From NCBI GenBank assembly GCA_964247055.1, contig OZ176058.1:3968001-4032000 (forward strand): 64,000 nucleotides of DNA, in the 5' to 3' direction. Made by a program: the position numbers and the translations under genes. The notes beneath the pieces are model-generated. The model saw nothing but the letters and a program-made list of their open reading frames with translations. It had not been told where the DNA came from and searched no databases. Below, piece by piece: positions 1-12,240 of this stretch (positions are counted from its first letter, which is position 1; every line of letters begins with the position of its first letter). The stretch is from Paragordius varius. Taxonomy: Eukaryota; Nematomorpha.

Positions 1-282
1 CAACAATCAAATTATATTATCTTTTAACTTTTTATTGTTTCCAACAATCAAACATATATTTTCAACAATCAAATAATATTTAGAACAATCAAAATATGTT
101 TTCATTTAACTTTTAGTGTTTCCAACAATCAAACATATATTTTCAACAATCAAATAATTTTTCCAACAATCAAAATATGTTTTCTTTTAAAATTTTAGTG
201 TTTCCAACAATCAAACATATATTTTCAACAATCAAATAATTTTTCCAACAATCATAAAATGTTGCCCCATAGCTTTTTATTG

Positions 283-323
283 TTTCCAACAATCAAATTA
301 TATTATCTTTTAACTTTTTATTG
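283..323 (+). repeat. 41-bp short unit (one core cassette)
   Basis: This 41-bp unit keeps a single CAACAATCAAA core and goes directly through TTATATTATC into the TTTTAACTTTTTATTG tail. It is half a standard unit, so two cassettes are missing. It consistently follows a GCCCCATAGC-tail unit, and that pair recurs near 3.5, 4.0, 5.6, 5.85, 6.8, 7.1, 8.5, 10.4, 13.5, 13.8, 14.45, 18.0, 18.65, 21.7, 23.8 and 24.05 kb, with a last copy near 25.2 kb in the domain-junction duplication. It is a left-domain marker. Confidence 0.85.
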
Positions 324-484
324 TTTCCAACAATCAAACATATATCATCAATCAAAAAATTTTTCCACCAACCAAATTATGTTGTCTTTTAACTTTTTAG
401 TGTTTCCAACAATCAAACTTATATTTTCAACAATAAAATATTTTTTTCAACAATCAAAACATGTTTTCTTTTAACTTTATAGTG

Positions 485-566
485 TTTCCAACAATCAAAC
501 ATATATTTTCAACAATCAAATAATTTTTCCAACAATCAAAATATGTTGCCCAATAGCTTTTTAGTG
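485..566 (+). repeat. Reference 82-bp unit, CCAAT-tail type (type A)
   Basis: This is an exact 82-bp example of the commonest unit. It has three CAACAATCAAA cores 21 bp apart, separated by AT-rich linkers (CATATATTTT, then TAATTTTTC). The tail GTTGCCCAATAGCTTTTTAG contains a CCAAT pentamer. The CAAT of the tail lies 17 bp after the third core's CAAT and 23 bp before the next unit's first CAAT. It therefore fills the 'fourth slot' of the 21-bp rhythm but is shifted by about 4 bp. I infer that the unit may have arisen as four cassettes, the last of which diverged into the tail. Confidence 0.9.
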
Positions 567-2059
567 TTTCCAACAATCAAACATATATTTTCAACAATCA
601 AATAATTTTTCCAACAATCAAAATATGTTGCCCAATAGCATTTAGTATTTCCAACAATCAAACATATATTTTCAACAATCAAATAATTTTTCCAACAATC
701 AAAATATGTTGTCTTTTAACTTTTTATTGTTTCCAACAATCAAACATATATTTTCAAAAATCAAATAATTTTTCCAACAATCAAATTATGTTGTCTTTTA
801 ACTTTTTAGTGTTTCCAACAATCAAACATATATTTTCAACAATCAAAAAATTTTTCCACCAACCAAATTATGTTGTCTTTTAACTTTTTAGTGTTTCCAA
901 CAATCAAACTTATATTTTCAACAATAAAATATTTTTTTCAACAATCAAAATATGTTTTCTTTTAACTGTTTAGTGTTTCCAACAATCTAACATATATTTT
1001 CAACAATCAAATAATTTTTGCAACAATAAAAATATGTTGCCCAATAGCTTTTTAGTATTCCCAACAATCAAACATATATTTTCAACAATCAAATAATTTT
1101 TCCAACAATCAAAATATGTGCTTTTAACTTTTTATTGTTTCCAACAATCAAACATATAATTTCAACAATCAAATAATTTTTCCAACAATCATAATATGTT
1201 GCCCCATAGCTTTTATTGTTTCCAACAATCAAATTATATTATCTTTTAACTTTTTATTGTTTCCAACAATAAAACATATATTTTCAACAATCAAATAATT
1301 TTTCCAACAATGAAATTATGTTTTCTTTTAACTTTTTATTGTCAACAATCAAACATATATTTTCAACAATCAAATAATATTTCCAAAAATCAAAATATGT
1401 TGCGCAATAGCTTCTTATTCCCAACAATCAAACATATATTTTCAACAATCAAATAATTTTTCCAACAATCAAATTATGTTTTATTTTAACTTTTTAGTGT
1501 TTCCAACAATCAAACATATTTTTACAACAATCAAATAATTTTTTCAACATTAATATGTTGCCCAATAGCTTTTTAGTGTTTCCAACAATCTAACATATAT
1601 TTTCAACAATCAAATAATTTTTCCAAAAATAAAATTATGTTTCGTTTTTTAGTGTTTCCAACAATCAAACATATATTTTCAACAATCAAATAATTTTTGC
1701 AACAATCAATATATATTTTCTTTTAACTTTTAGTGTTTCCACCAATCAAACATATATTTTCAACAATCAAATAATTTTTGAAACAATCAAAATATGTTGC
1801 CCAATAGCTTTTTAGTATTCCCAACAATCAAACATATATTTTCAACAATCAAATAATATTTAGAACAATCAAAATATGTTTTCTTTTAACTTTTAGTGTT
1901 TCCAAAAATTAAACATATATTTTCAACAATCAAATAATTTTTCCAACAATCAAAATATGTTGTCGTTTAACTTTTTAGTGTTTCCAACAATAAAACATAT
2001 TTTTTCAACAATCAAATAATTTTTTCAACAATCATATGTTGCCCAATAGCTTTTTAGTG

Positions 2060-2127
2060 TTTCCATCAATCTAACATATATTTTCAACAATCAAATAATT
2101 TTCTAATTATGTTTTCTTTTTTTAGTG
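2060..2127 (+). repeat. 68-bp truncated unit with CTAATTATG
   Basis: This unit starts TTTCCATCAATCTAAC and has two intact cassettes. It then jumps from AATTTTCTAATTATG into a T-rich tail, having lost most of the third core. Its length is 68 bp, off the 21-bp ladder by 7 bp, so it derives from one irregular deletion. All copies share the same breakpoint and occur only left of 24.7 kb, so they descend from one event and were spread by array amplification. Confidence 0.85.
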
Positions 2128-4779
2128 TTTCCAACAATCAAACATATATTTTCAACAATCAAATAATTTTTGCAACAATCATAATATGTTGCCCAATAGC
2201 TTTTTAGTATTCCCAACAATCAAAAATATATTTTCAACAATCAAATAATTTTTCCAACAATCATAATATGTTTTCTTTTAACTTTTAGTGTTTCCAACAA
2301 TCAGACATATATTTTCAACAATCTAATAATTTTTCCTACAAACAAAATTTGTTGTCTTTTAACTTTTTATTGTTTCCAACAATCAAACATATATTTTCAA
2401 AAATCAAATAATTTTTCCAACAACCAAATTATGTTGTCTTTTAACTTTTTAGTGTTTCCAACAATCAAACATATATTTTCAACAATCAAATAATTTTACC
2501 AACAATCAAAATATGATGCCCAATAGCTTTTTAGTGTTTCCAACAATCAAACATATATTTGCACAATCAAATAATTTTTACAACAATCAAAATATGTTTT
2601 CTTTTAACTTTTTAGTGTTTCCAACAATCAAACATATATTTTCAACAATCGAATATTTTTTCCAACAATCAAAATATGTTGCCCAATAGCTTTTTATTGT
2701 TTCCAACAATCAAACATATATTTTCAACAATCAAATAATTTTTGAAACAATCAAAATATGTTGCCCAATAGCTTTTTAGTGTTTCCAACAATCAAACATA
2801 TATTTTCAACAATCAAATAATTTTTCCAACAATCAAAATATGTTGCCCAATAGCATTTAGTATTTCCAACAATCAAACATATATTTTCAACAATCAAATA
2901 ATTTTTCCAACAATCAAAATATGTTGTCTTTTAACTTTTTATTGTTTCCAACAATCAAACATATATTTTCAAAAATCAAATAATTTTTCCAACAATCAAA
3001 TTATGTTGTCTTTTAACTTTTTAGTGTTTCCAACAATCAAACATATATTTTCAACAATCAAATAATTTTACCAACAATCAAAATATGATGTCCAATAGCT
3101 TTTTAGTGTTTCCAACAATCAAACATATATTTGCACTATCAAATAATTTTTACAACAATCAAAATATGTTTTCTTTTAACTTTTTAGTGTTTCCAACAAT
3201 CAAACATATATTTTCAACAATCGAATAATTTTTCAAACAATCAAAATATGTTGCCCAATAGCTTTTTAGTGTTTCCAACAATCAAACATATATTTTCAAC
3301 AATCAAATAATTTTTCAAACAATCAAAATATGTTGCCCAATAGCTTTTTAGTGTTTCCAACAATCAAACATATATTTTCAACAATCAAATAATTTTTCCA
3401 ACAAGCAAAATCTGTTGCCCAATAGCATTTAGTATTTCCAACAATCAAACATATATTTTCAACAATCAAATAATTTTTCCAACAATCATAAAATGTTGCC
3501 CCATAGCTTTTTATTGTTTCCAACAATCAAATTATATTATCTTTTAACTTTTTATTGTTTCCAACAATCAAACATATATCAACAATCAAAAAATTTTTCC
3601 ACCAACCAAATTATGTTGTCTTTTAACATTTTAGTGTTTCCAACAATCAAACTTATATTTTCAACAATAATATATTTTTTTCAACAATCAAAATATGTTT
3701 TCTTTTAACTTTTTAGTGTTTCCAACAATCAAACATATATTTTCAACAATCAAATAATTTTAACAATCAAAATATGTTCCCCAATAGCTTTATAGTGGTC
3801 CCAACAATCAAATAATATTTTCAACAATCAAATAATTTTTGCAACAATAAAAAAATGTTGCCCAATAGCTTTTTAGTAATCCCAACAATCAAACATATAT
3901 TTTCAACAATCAAATAATTTTTCCAACAATCAAAATATGTGCTTTTAACTTTTTATTGTTTCCAACAATCAAACATATATTTTCAACAATCAAATAATTT
4001 TTCCAACAATCATAATATGTTGCCCCATAGCTTTTTATTGTTTCCAACAATCAAATTATATTATCTTTTAACTTTTTATTGTTTCCAACAATCAAACATA
4101 TATTTTCAACAATCAAATAATTTTTCCAACAATGAAATTATGTTTTCTTTTAACTTTTTATTGTCAACAATCAAACATATATTTTCAACAATCAAATAAT
4201 ATTTCCAAAAATCAAAATATGTTGCCCAATAGCTTCTTATTCCCAACAATCAAACATATATTTTCAACAATCAAATAATTTTTCCAACAATCAAATTATG
4301 TTTTATTTTAACTTTTTAGTGTTTCCAACAATCAAACATATTTTTTCAACAATCAAATAATTTTTTCAACATTAATATGTTGCCCAATAGCTTTTTAGTG
4401 TTTCCAACAATCTAACATATATTTTCAACAATCAAATAATTTTTCCAAAAATAAAATTATGTTTCGTTTTTTAAGTGTTTCCAACAATCAAACATATATT
4501 TTCAACAATCAAATAATTTTTGCAACAATCAAAATATATTTTCTTTTAACTTTTAGTGTTTCCACCAATCAAACATATATTTTCAACAATCAAATAATTT
4601 TTGAGACAATCAAAATATGTTGCCCAATAGCTTTTTAGTATTCCCAACAATCAAACATATATTTTAAACAATCAAATAATATTTAGAACAATCAAAATAT
4701 GTTTTCTTTTAACTTTTAGTGTTTCCAACAATCAAACATATATTTTCAACAATCAAATAATTTTTCCAACAATCAAAAT

Positions 4780-7285
4780 ATGTTCCCCAATAGCTTTTTA
4801 GTATTCCCAACAAACAAACATATATTTTCAACAATCAAATAATTTTTCCAACAATCAAAATATGTTTTCTTTTAACTTAGTGTTTCCAACAATCAAACAA
4901 ATATTTTCAACAATCAAATAATTTTTCCAACAATCAAAATATGTTGTCTTTTGACTTTTTAGTGTTTCCAACAATCAAACATATTTTTTCAACAATCAAA
5001 TAATTTTTTCAACAATCATATGTTGCCCAATAGCTTTTTAGTGTTTCCATCAATCTAACATATATTTTCAACAATCAAATAATTTTCTAATTATGTTTTC
5101 TTTTTTTAGTGTTTCCAATAATCAAACAAATATTTTCAACAATCAAATAACTTTTGCAACAATCATAATATGTTGCCCAATAGCTTTTTAGTATTCCCAA
5201 CAATCAAAAATATATTTTCAACAATCAAATAATTTTTCCAACAATCATAATATGTTTTCTTTTAACTTTTAGTGTTTCCAACAATCAGACATATATTTTC
5301 AACAATCAAATAATTTTTCCAACAATCAAAATATGTTTTCTTTTAACTTTTAATGTTTCCAACAATCAAACATATATTTTCAACAATCAAATAATTTTTC
5401 CAACAATCAAAATATGTTGTCTTTTAACTTTTTATTGTTTCCAACAATCAAATAATTTTTTCAACAATCAAATTATGTTGTCTACTTTTTGGTGTTTCGA
5501 ACAATCAAACATATTTTTTCAACAATCAAATAATTTTTCCAACAATCATAAAATGTTGCCCCATTTATTGTTTCCAACAATCAAATTATATTATCTTTTA
5601 ACTTTTTATTGTTTCCAACAATCAAACATATATTTTCAACAATTAAATAATATTTAGAACAATCAAAATATGTTTTCATTTAACTTTTAGTGTTTCCAAC
5701 AATCAAACATATATTTTCAACAATCTAATAATTTTTCCAACAATCAAAATATGTTTTCTTTTAAAATTTTAGTGTTTCCAACAATCAAACATATATTTTC
5801 AACAATCAAATAATTTCCAACAATCATAAAATGTTGCCCCATAGCTTTTTATTGTTTCCAACAATCTAATTATATTATCTTTTAACTTTTTATTGTTTCC
5901 AACAATCAAACATATATCAACAATCAAAAAATTTTTGCACCAACCAAATTATGTTGTCTTTTAACTTTTTAGTGTTTCCAACAATCAAACTTATATTTTC
6001 AACAATAAAATATTTTTTTCAACAATCAAAACATGTTGCCCAATAGCTTTTTAGTATTCCCAACAAACAAACATATATTTTCAACAATCAAATAATTTTT
6101 CCAACAATCAAAATATGTTTTCTTTTAACTTAGTGTTTCCAACAATCAAACAAATATTTTCAACAATCAAATAATTTTTCCAACAATCAAAATATGTTGT
6201 CTTTTGACTTTTTAGTGTTTCCAACAATCAAACATATTTTTTCAACAATCAAATAATTTTTTCAACAATCATATGTTGCCCAATAGCTTTTTAGTGTTTC
6301 CATCAATCTAACATATATTTTCAACAATCAAATAATTTTCTAATTATGTTTTCTTTTTTTAGTGTTTCCAATAATCAAACAAATATTTTCAACAATCAAA
6401 TAACTTTTGCAACAATCATAATATGTTGCCCAATAGCTTTTTAGTATTCCCAACAATCAAAAATATATTTTCAACAATCAAATAATTTTTCCAACAATCA
6501 TAATATTTGTCTTTTAACTTTTTATTGTTTCCAACAATCAAACATATATTTTCAACAATCAAATAATTTTTCCAACAATCAAAATATGTTTTCTTTTAAC
6601 TTTTAATGTTTCCAACAATCAAACATATATTTTCAACAATCAAATAATTTTTCCAACAATCAAAATATGTTGTCTTTTAACTTTTTATTGTTTCCAACAA
6701 TCAAATAATTTTTTCAACAATCAAATTATGTTGTCTACTTTTTGGTGTTTCGAACAATCAAACATATTTTTTCAACAATCAAATAATTTTTCCAACAATC
6801 ATAAAATGTTGCCCCATTTATTGTTTCCAACAATCAAATTATATTATCTTTTAACTTTTTATTGTTTCCAACAATCAAACATATATTTTCAACAATTAAA
6901 TAATATTTAGAACAATCAAAATATGTTTTCATTTAACTTTTAGTGTTTCCAACAATCAAACATATATTTTCAACAATCTAATAATTTTTCCAACAATCAA
7001 AATATGTTTTCTTTTAAAATTTTAGTGTTTCCAACAATCAAACATATATTTTCAACAATCAAATAATTTTTCCAACAATCATAAAATGTTGCCCCATAGC
7101 TTTTTATTGTTTCCAACAATCTAATTATATTATCTTTTAACTTTTTATTGTTTCCAACAATCAAACATATATCAACAATCAAAAAATTTTTGCACCAACC
7201 AAATTATGTTGTCTTTTAACTTTTTAGTGTTTCCAACAATCAAACTTATATTTTCAACAATAAAATATTTTTTTCAACAATCAAA
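4780..7285 (+). repeat. Tandem duplication of a 1,253-bp block
   Basis: Two adjacent copies, about 4,780-6,032 and 6,033-7,285, share a rare marker series at a constant 1,253-bp offset. The markers are CTTTTAACTTAGTG (4.87 and 6.12 kb), the CTAATTATG unit, TTTTAACTTTTAATG (5,341 and 6,594), and GTCTACTTTTTGG followed by TTTCGAAC. Further shared markers are CATTTAACTTTTAG, CTTTTAAAATTTTAG, and CATATATCAACAATC leading to TTGCACCAACC. Visible differences are few: copy 1 lost about 3 bp at TAATTTCC near 5.81 kb, and copy 2 has a fused TAATATTTGTC junction near 6.50 kb. A third partial copy starts after 7,285 and soon diverges. The period is about 15 units. Confidence 0.85.
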
Positions 7286-7529
7286 ACATGTTGCCCAATA
7301 GCTTTTTAGTATTCCCAACAAACAAACATATATTTCCAACAATCAAATAATTTTTCCAACAATCAAAATATGTTTTCTTTTAACTTTTAGTGTTTCCAAC
7401 AATCAAACATATATTTTCAACAATCAAATAATTTTTCCAACAATCAAAATATGTTGTCTTTTAACTTTTTAGTGTTTCCAACAATCAAACATATATTTTC
7501 AACAATCGAATAATTTTTCAAACAATCAA

Positions 7530-10500
7530 AATATGTTGCCCAATAGCTTTTTAGTGTTTCCAACAATCAAACATATATTTTCAACAATCAAATAATTTTT
7601 CAAACAATCAAAATATGTTGCCCAATAGCTTTTTAGTGTTTCCAACAATCAAACATATATTTTCAACAATCAAATAATTTTTCCAACAAGCAAAATCTGT
7701 TGCCCAATAGCTTTTTAGTATTCCCAACAAACAAACATATATTTTCAACAATCAAATAATTTTTCCAACAATCAAAATATGTTTTCTTTTAACTTTTAGT
7801 GTTTCCAACAATCAAACATATATTTTCATCAATCAAATAATTTTTCCAACAATCAAAATATGTTTTCTTTTAACTTTTTAGTGTTTCCAACAATCAAACA
7901 TATATTTTCATCAATCAAATAATTTTTCCAACAATCAAAATATGTTGTCTTTTAACTTTTTAGTGTTTCCAACAATCAAACATATATTTTCAACAATCGA
8001 ATAATTTTTCCAACAATCAAAATATGTTTTCTTTTAACTTTTAGTGTTTCCAACAATCAAACATATATTTTCATCAATCAAATAATTTTTCCAACAATCA
8101 AAATATGTTGTCTTTTAACTTTTTAGTGTTTCCAACAATCAAACATATATTTTCAACAATCGAATAATTTTTCAAACAATCAAAATATGTTGCCCAATAG
8201 CTTTTTAGTGTTTCCAACAATCAAACATATATTTTCAACAATCAAATAATTTTTCAAACAATCAAAATATGTTGCCCAATAGCTTTTTAGTGTTTCCAAC
8301 AATCAAACATATATTTTCAGCAATCAAATAATTTTTCCAAAAAGCAAAATCTGTTGCCCAATAGCATTTTGTATTTCCAACAATCAAACATATATTTTCA
8401 ACAAACAAATAATTTTTCCAACAATCAAAATATGTTTTCTTTTAACTTTTTAGTGTTTCCAACAATCAAACATATATTTTCAACAATCAAATAATTTTTC
8501 CAACAATCATAAAATGTTGCCCCATAGCTTTTTATTGTTTCCAACAATCAAATTATATTATCTTTTAACTTTTTATTGTTTCCAACAATCAAACATATAT
8601 TTTCAACAATCAAATAATTTTTCCAACAATGAAATTATGTTTTCTTTTAACTTTTGTCAACAATGAAAACATATATTTTCAACAATCAAATAATATTTCC
8701 AAAAATCAAAATATGTTGCCCAATAGCTTCTTATTCCCAACAATCAAACATATATTTTCAACAATCAAATAATTTTTCCAACAATCAAATTATGTTTTAT
8801 TTTAACTTTTTAGTGTTTCCAACAATCAAACATATTTTTTCAACAATCAAATAATTTTTTCAACATTAATATGTTGCCCAATAGCTTTTTAGTGTTTCCA
8901 ACAATCTAACATATATTTTCAACAATCAAATAATTTTTCCAAAAATAAAATTATGTTTCGTTTTTTAAGTGTTTCCAACAATCAAACATATATTTTCAAC
9001 AATCAAATAATTTTTGCAACAATCAAAATATATTTTCTTTTAACTTTTAGTGTTTCCACCAATCAAACATATATTTTCAACAATCAAATAATTTTTGAGA
9101 CAATCAAAATATGTTGCCCAATAGCTTTTTAGTATTCCCAACAATCAAACATATATTTTAAACAATCAAATAATATTTAGAACAATCAAAATATGTTTTC
9201 TTTTAACTTTTAGTGTTTCCAACAATCAAACATATATTTTCAACAATCAAATAATTTTTCCAACAATCAAAATATGTTGCCCAATAGCTTTTTAGTATTC
9301 CCAACAAACAAACATATATTTTCAACAATCAAATAATTTTTCCAACAATCAAAATATGTTTTCTTTTAACTTTTAGTGTTTCCAACAATCAAACATATAT
9401 TTTCAACAATCAAATAATTTTTCCAACAATCAAAATATGTTGTCTTTTAACTTTTTAGTGTTTCCAACAATCAAACATATTTTTTCAACAATCAAATAAT
9501 TTTTCCAACAATCAAAATATGTTGCCCAATAGCTTTTTAGTGTTCCCAACACTCAAACATATATTTTCAACAATCAAATAATTTTCTAATTATGTTTTCT
9601 TTTTTTAGTGTTTCCAATAATCAAACAAATATTTTCAACAATCAAATAACTTTTGCAACAATCAAAATATGTTGCCCAATAGCTTTTTAGTGTTTCCAAC
9701 AATCAAACATATATTTTCAACAATCAAATAATTTTTCAAACAATCAAAATATGTTGCCCAATAGCTTTTTAGTGTTTCCAACAATCAAACATATATTTTC
9801 AACAATCAAATAATTTTTCCAACAAGCAAAATCTGTTGCCCAATAGCTTTTTAGTATTCCCAACAAACAAACATATATTTTCAACAATCAAATAATTTTT
9901 CCAACAATCAAAATATGTTTTCTTTTAACTTTTAGTGTTTCCAACAATCAAACATATATTTTCATCAATCAAATAATTTTTCCAACAATCAAAATATGTT
10001 GTCTTTTAACTTTTTAGTGTTTCCAACAATCAAACATATATTTTCAACAATCGAATAATTTTTCAAACAATCAAAATATGTTGCCCAATAGCTTTTTAGT
10101 GTTTCCAACAATCAAACATATATTTTCAACAATCAAATAATTTTTCAAACAATCAAAATATGTTGCCCAATAGCTTTTTAGTGTTTCCAACAATCAAACA
10201 TATATTTTCAACAATCAAATAATTTTTCCAACAAGCAAAATCTGTTGCCCAATAGCATTTTGTATTTCCAACAATCAAACATATATTTTCAACAATCAAA
10301 TAATTTTTCCAACAATCAAAATATGTTTTCTTTTAACTTTTTAGTGTTTCCAACAATCAAACATATATTTTCAACAATCAAATAATTTTTCCAACAATCA
10401 TAAAATGTTGCCCCATAGCTTTTTATTGTTTCCAACAATCAAATTATATTATCCTTTAACTTTTTATTGTTTCCAACAATCAAACATATATTTTCAACAA

Positions 10501-11440
10501 TCAAATAATTTTTCCAACAATGAAATTATGTTTTCTTTTAACTTTTTATTGTCAACAATGAAAACATATATTTTCAACAATCAAATAATATTTCCAAAAA
10601 TCAAAATATGTTGCCCAATAGCTTCTTATTCCCAACAATCAAACATATATTTTCAACAATCAAATAATTTTTCCAACAATCAAATTATGTTTTATTTTAA
10701 CTTTTTAGTGTTTCCAACAATCAAACATATTTTTTCAACATTCAAATAATTTTTTCAACATTAATATGTTGCCCAATAGCTTTTTAGTGTTTCCAACAAT
10801 CTAACATATATTTTCAACAATCAAATAATTTTTCCAAAAATAAAATTATGTTTCGTTTTTTAAGTGTTTCCAACAATCAAACATATATTTTCAACAATCA
10901 AATAATTTTTGCAACAATCAAAATATATTTTCTTTTAACTTTTAGTGTTTCCACCAATCAAACATATATTTTCAACAATCAAATAATTTTTGAGACAATC
11001 AAAATATGTTGCCCCCTAGCTTTTTAGTATTCCCAACAATCAAACATATATTTTAAACAATCAAATAATATTTAGAACAATCAAAATATGTTTTCTTTTA
11101 ACTTTTAGTGTTTCCAACAATCAAACATATATTTTCAACAATCAAATAATTTTTCCAACAATCAAAATATGTTGCCCAATAGCTTTTTAGTATTCCCAAC
11201 AAACAAACATATATTTTCAACAATCAAATAATTTTTCCAACAATCAAAATATGTTTTCTTTTAACTTTTAGTGTTTCCAACAATCAAACATATATTTTCA
11301 ACAATCAAATAATTTTTCCAACAATCAAAATATGTTGTCGTTTAACTTTTTAGTGTTTCCAACAATCAAACATATTTTTTCAACAATCAAATAATTTTTC
11401 CAACAATCAAAATATGTTGCCCAATAGCTTTTTATTGTTC
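7530..11440 (+). repeat. Tandem duplication of a ~1.9-2.1 kb block
   Basis: About 7.53-9.54 kb matches about 9.67-11.44 kb. Shared markers are AGCAAAATCTGTTGCC with the GCATTTTGTATTTCC tail (8.34 and 10.23 kb, offset about 1.89 kb), CAACAATGAAAACATAT (8.67 and 10.55 kb), CAACATTAATATG, AAAATTATGTTTCG (8.95 and 10.85 kb) and TTTTTGAGACAATC. Copy 1 holds additional internal unit repeats between 7.79 and 8.16 kb, where the same CATCAATCAAATAA-bearing unit appears three times. This fits local unit-by-unit expansion after the block duplication. Confidence 0.75.
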
Positions 11441-12240
11441 CCAACAATCAAACATATATTTTCAACAATCAAATAATTTTTCCAACAATCAAATTATGTT
11501 TTTTTTAACTTTTTAGAGTTTCCACCAATCAAACATATATTTTCATCAATCAAATAATTTTCTAATTATGTTTTCTTTTTTTAGTGTTTCCCATAATCAA
11601 ACAAATATTTTCAACAATCAAATAACTTTTGCAACAATCATAATATGTTGCCCAATAGCTTTTTAGTATTCCCAACAATCAAAAATATATTTTCAACAAT
11701 CAAATAATTTTTCCAACAATCATAATATGTTTTCTTTTAACTTTTAGTGTTTCCAACAATCAGACATATATTTTCAACAATCAAATAATTTTTCCAACAA
11801 TCAAAATATGTTGTCTTTTAACTTTTTATTGTTTCCAACAATCAAACATATATTTTCAAAAATCAAATAATTTTTCCAACAATCAAAATATGTTGCCCAA
11901 TAGCTTTTTATTGTTCCCAACAATCAAACATATATTTTCAACAATCAAATAATTTTTCCAACAATCAAATTATGTTTTTTTTTAACTTTTTAGAGTTTCC
12001 ACCAATCAAACATATATTTTCATCAATCAAATAATTTTTGAGACAATCAAAATATGTTGCCCAATAGCTTTTTAGTATTCCCAACAATCAAACATATATT
12101 TTAAACAATCAAATAATATTTAGAACAATCAAAATATGTTTTCTTTTAACTTTTAGTGTTTCCAACAATCAAACATATATTTTCAACAATCAAATAATTT
12201 TTCCAACAATCATATGTTGCCCAATAGCTTTTTAGTATTC
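11440..12240 (+). repeat. Satellite spacer between larger blocks
   Basis: This stretch contains standard units with a locally repeated pair. The TTTTTAGAGTTTCCACC start after a T-rich tail occurs near 11.51 and 11.99 kb, with CATCAATCAAATAA in the same unit. The two copies are about 480 bp apart, roughly six units. It also holds a CTAATTATG truncated unit near 11.56 kb, and CAGACATAT near 11.76 kb. I see nothing other than satellite. Confidence 0.65.

Larger units (their letters stand above)
1..4780 (+). repeat. Left-edge mosaic with ~2.8-3.0 kb block duplication
   Basis: The block from about 1.03 to 2.34 kb reappears at about 3.85 to 5.33 kb. The diagnostic tail TATGTGCTTTTAAC is at 1.12 and 3.94 kb (offset 2,821 bp). 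The CTAATTATG unit is at 2.10 and 5.09 kb and CAGACATAT at 2.30 and 5.29 kb (both offset 2,984 bp), so about 160 bp was gained or lost between these markers. Inside the region a smaller copy pair is seen: GCCCAATAGCATTTAG at 0.63 and 2.85 kb. There is also a GATG-tail pair at 2,515 and 3,087 (572 bp, about seven units). No gene is present. Confidence 0.75.

Noticed and set aside
259-474. Short + strand open frame of 71 codons, with similar ones near 3493, 3939, 5475, 6728, 10405, 14449, 18651, 21673, 23963, 31854, 39573, 47485 and 48935 (60-114 codons)
   Set aside because: The translations are repeats of FQQSN and FSNN, which is the core read in one frame. A 21-bp cassette is 7 codons, so a frame can stay open through one unit, but 82 bp shifts the frame by one and it soon closes. 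The same frames recur with each block copy and have no other support.
3323-3526. Short - strand open frames of 60-73 codons, for example here and near 6997, 13668, 17869, 25028, 25632, 26283, 35362, 38367 and 57452
   Set aside because: They read the reverse of the same units (CWKNYLIVENICLIVGNTK) and exist only because a 61/82-bp unit pair happens to lack stops. There is no conserved domain, no codon signature and no change in base composition.
5500-5510. TTTCGAAC sites (also near 6.76, 13.41, 17.63 and 23.70 kb) as protein-binding or boundary elements
   Set aside because: They are a single substitution in one unit type copied by block duplication (CCAAC to CGAAC). Nothing else marks them as functional.
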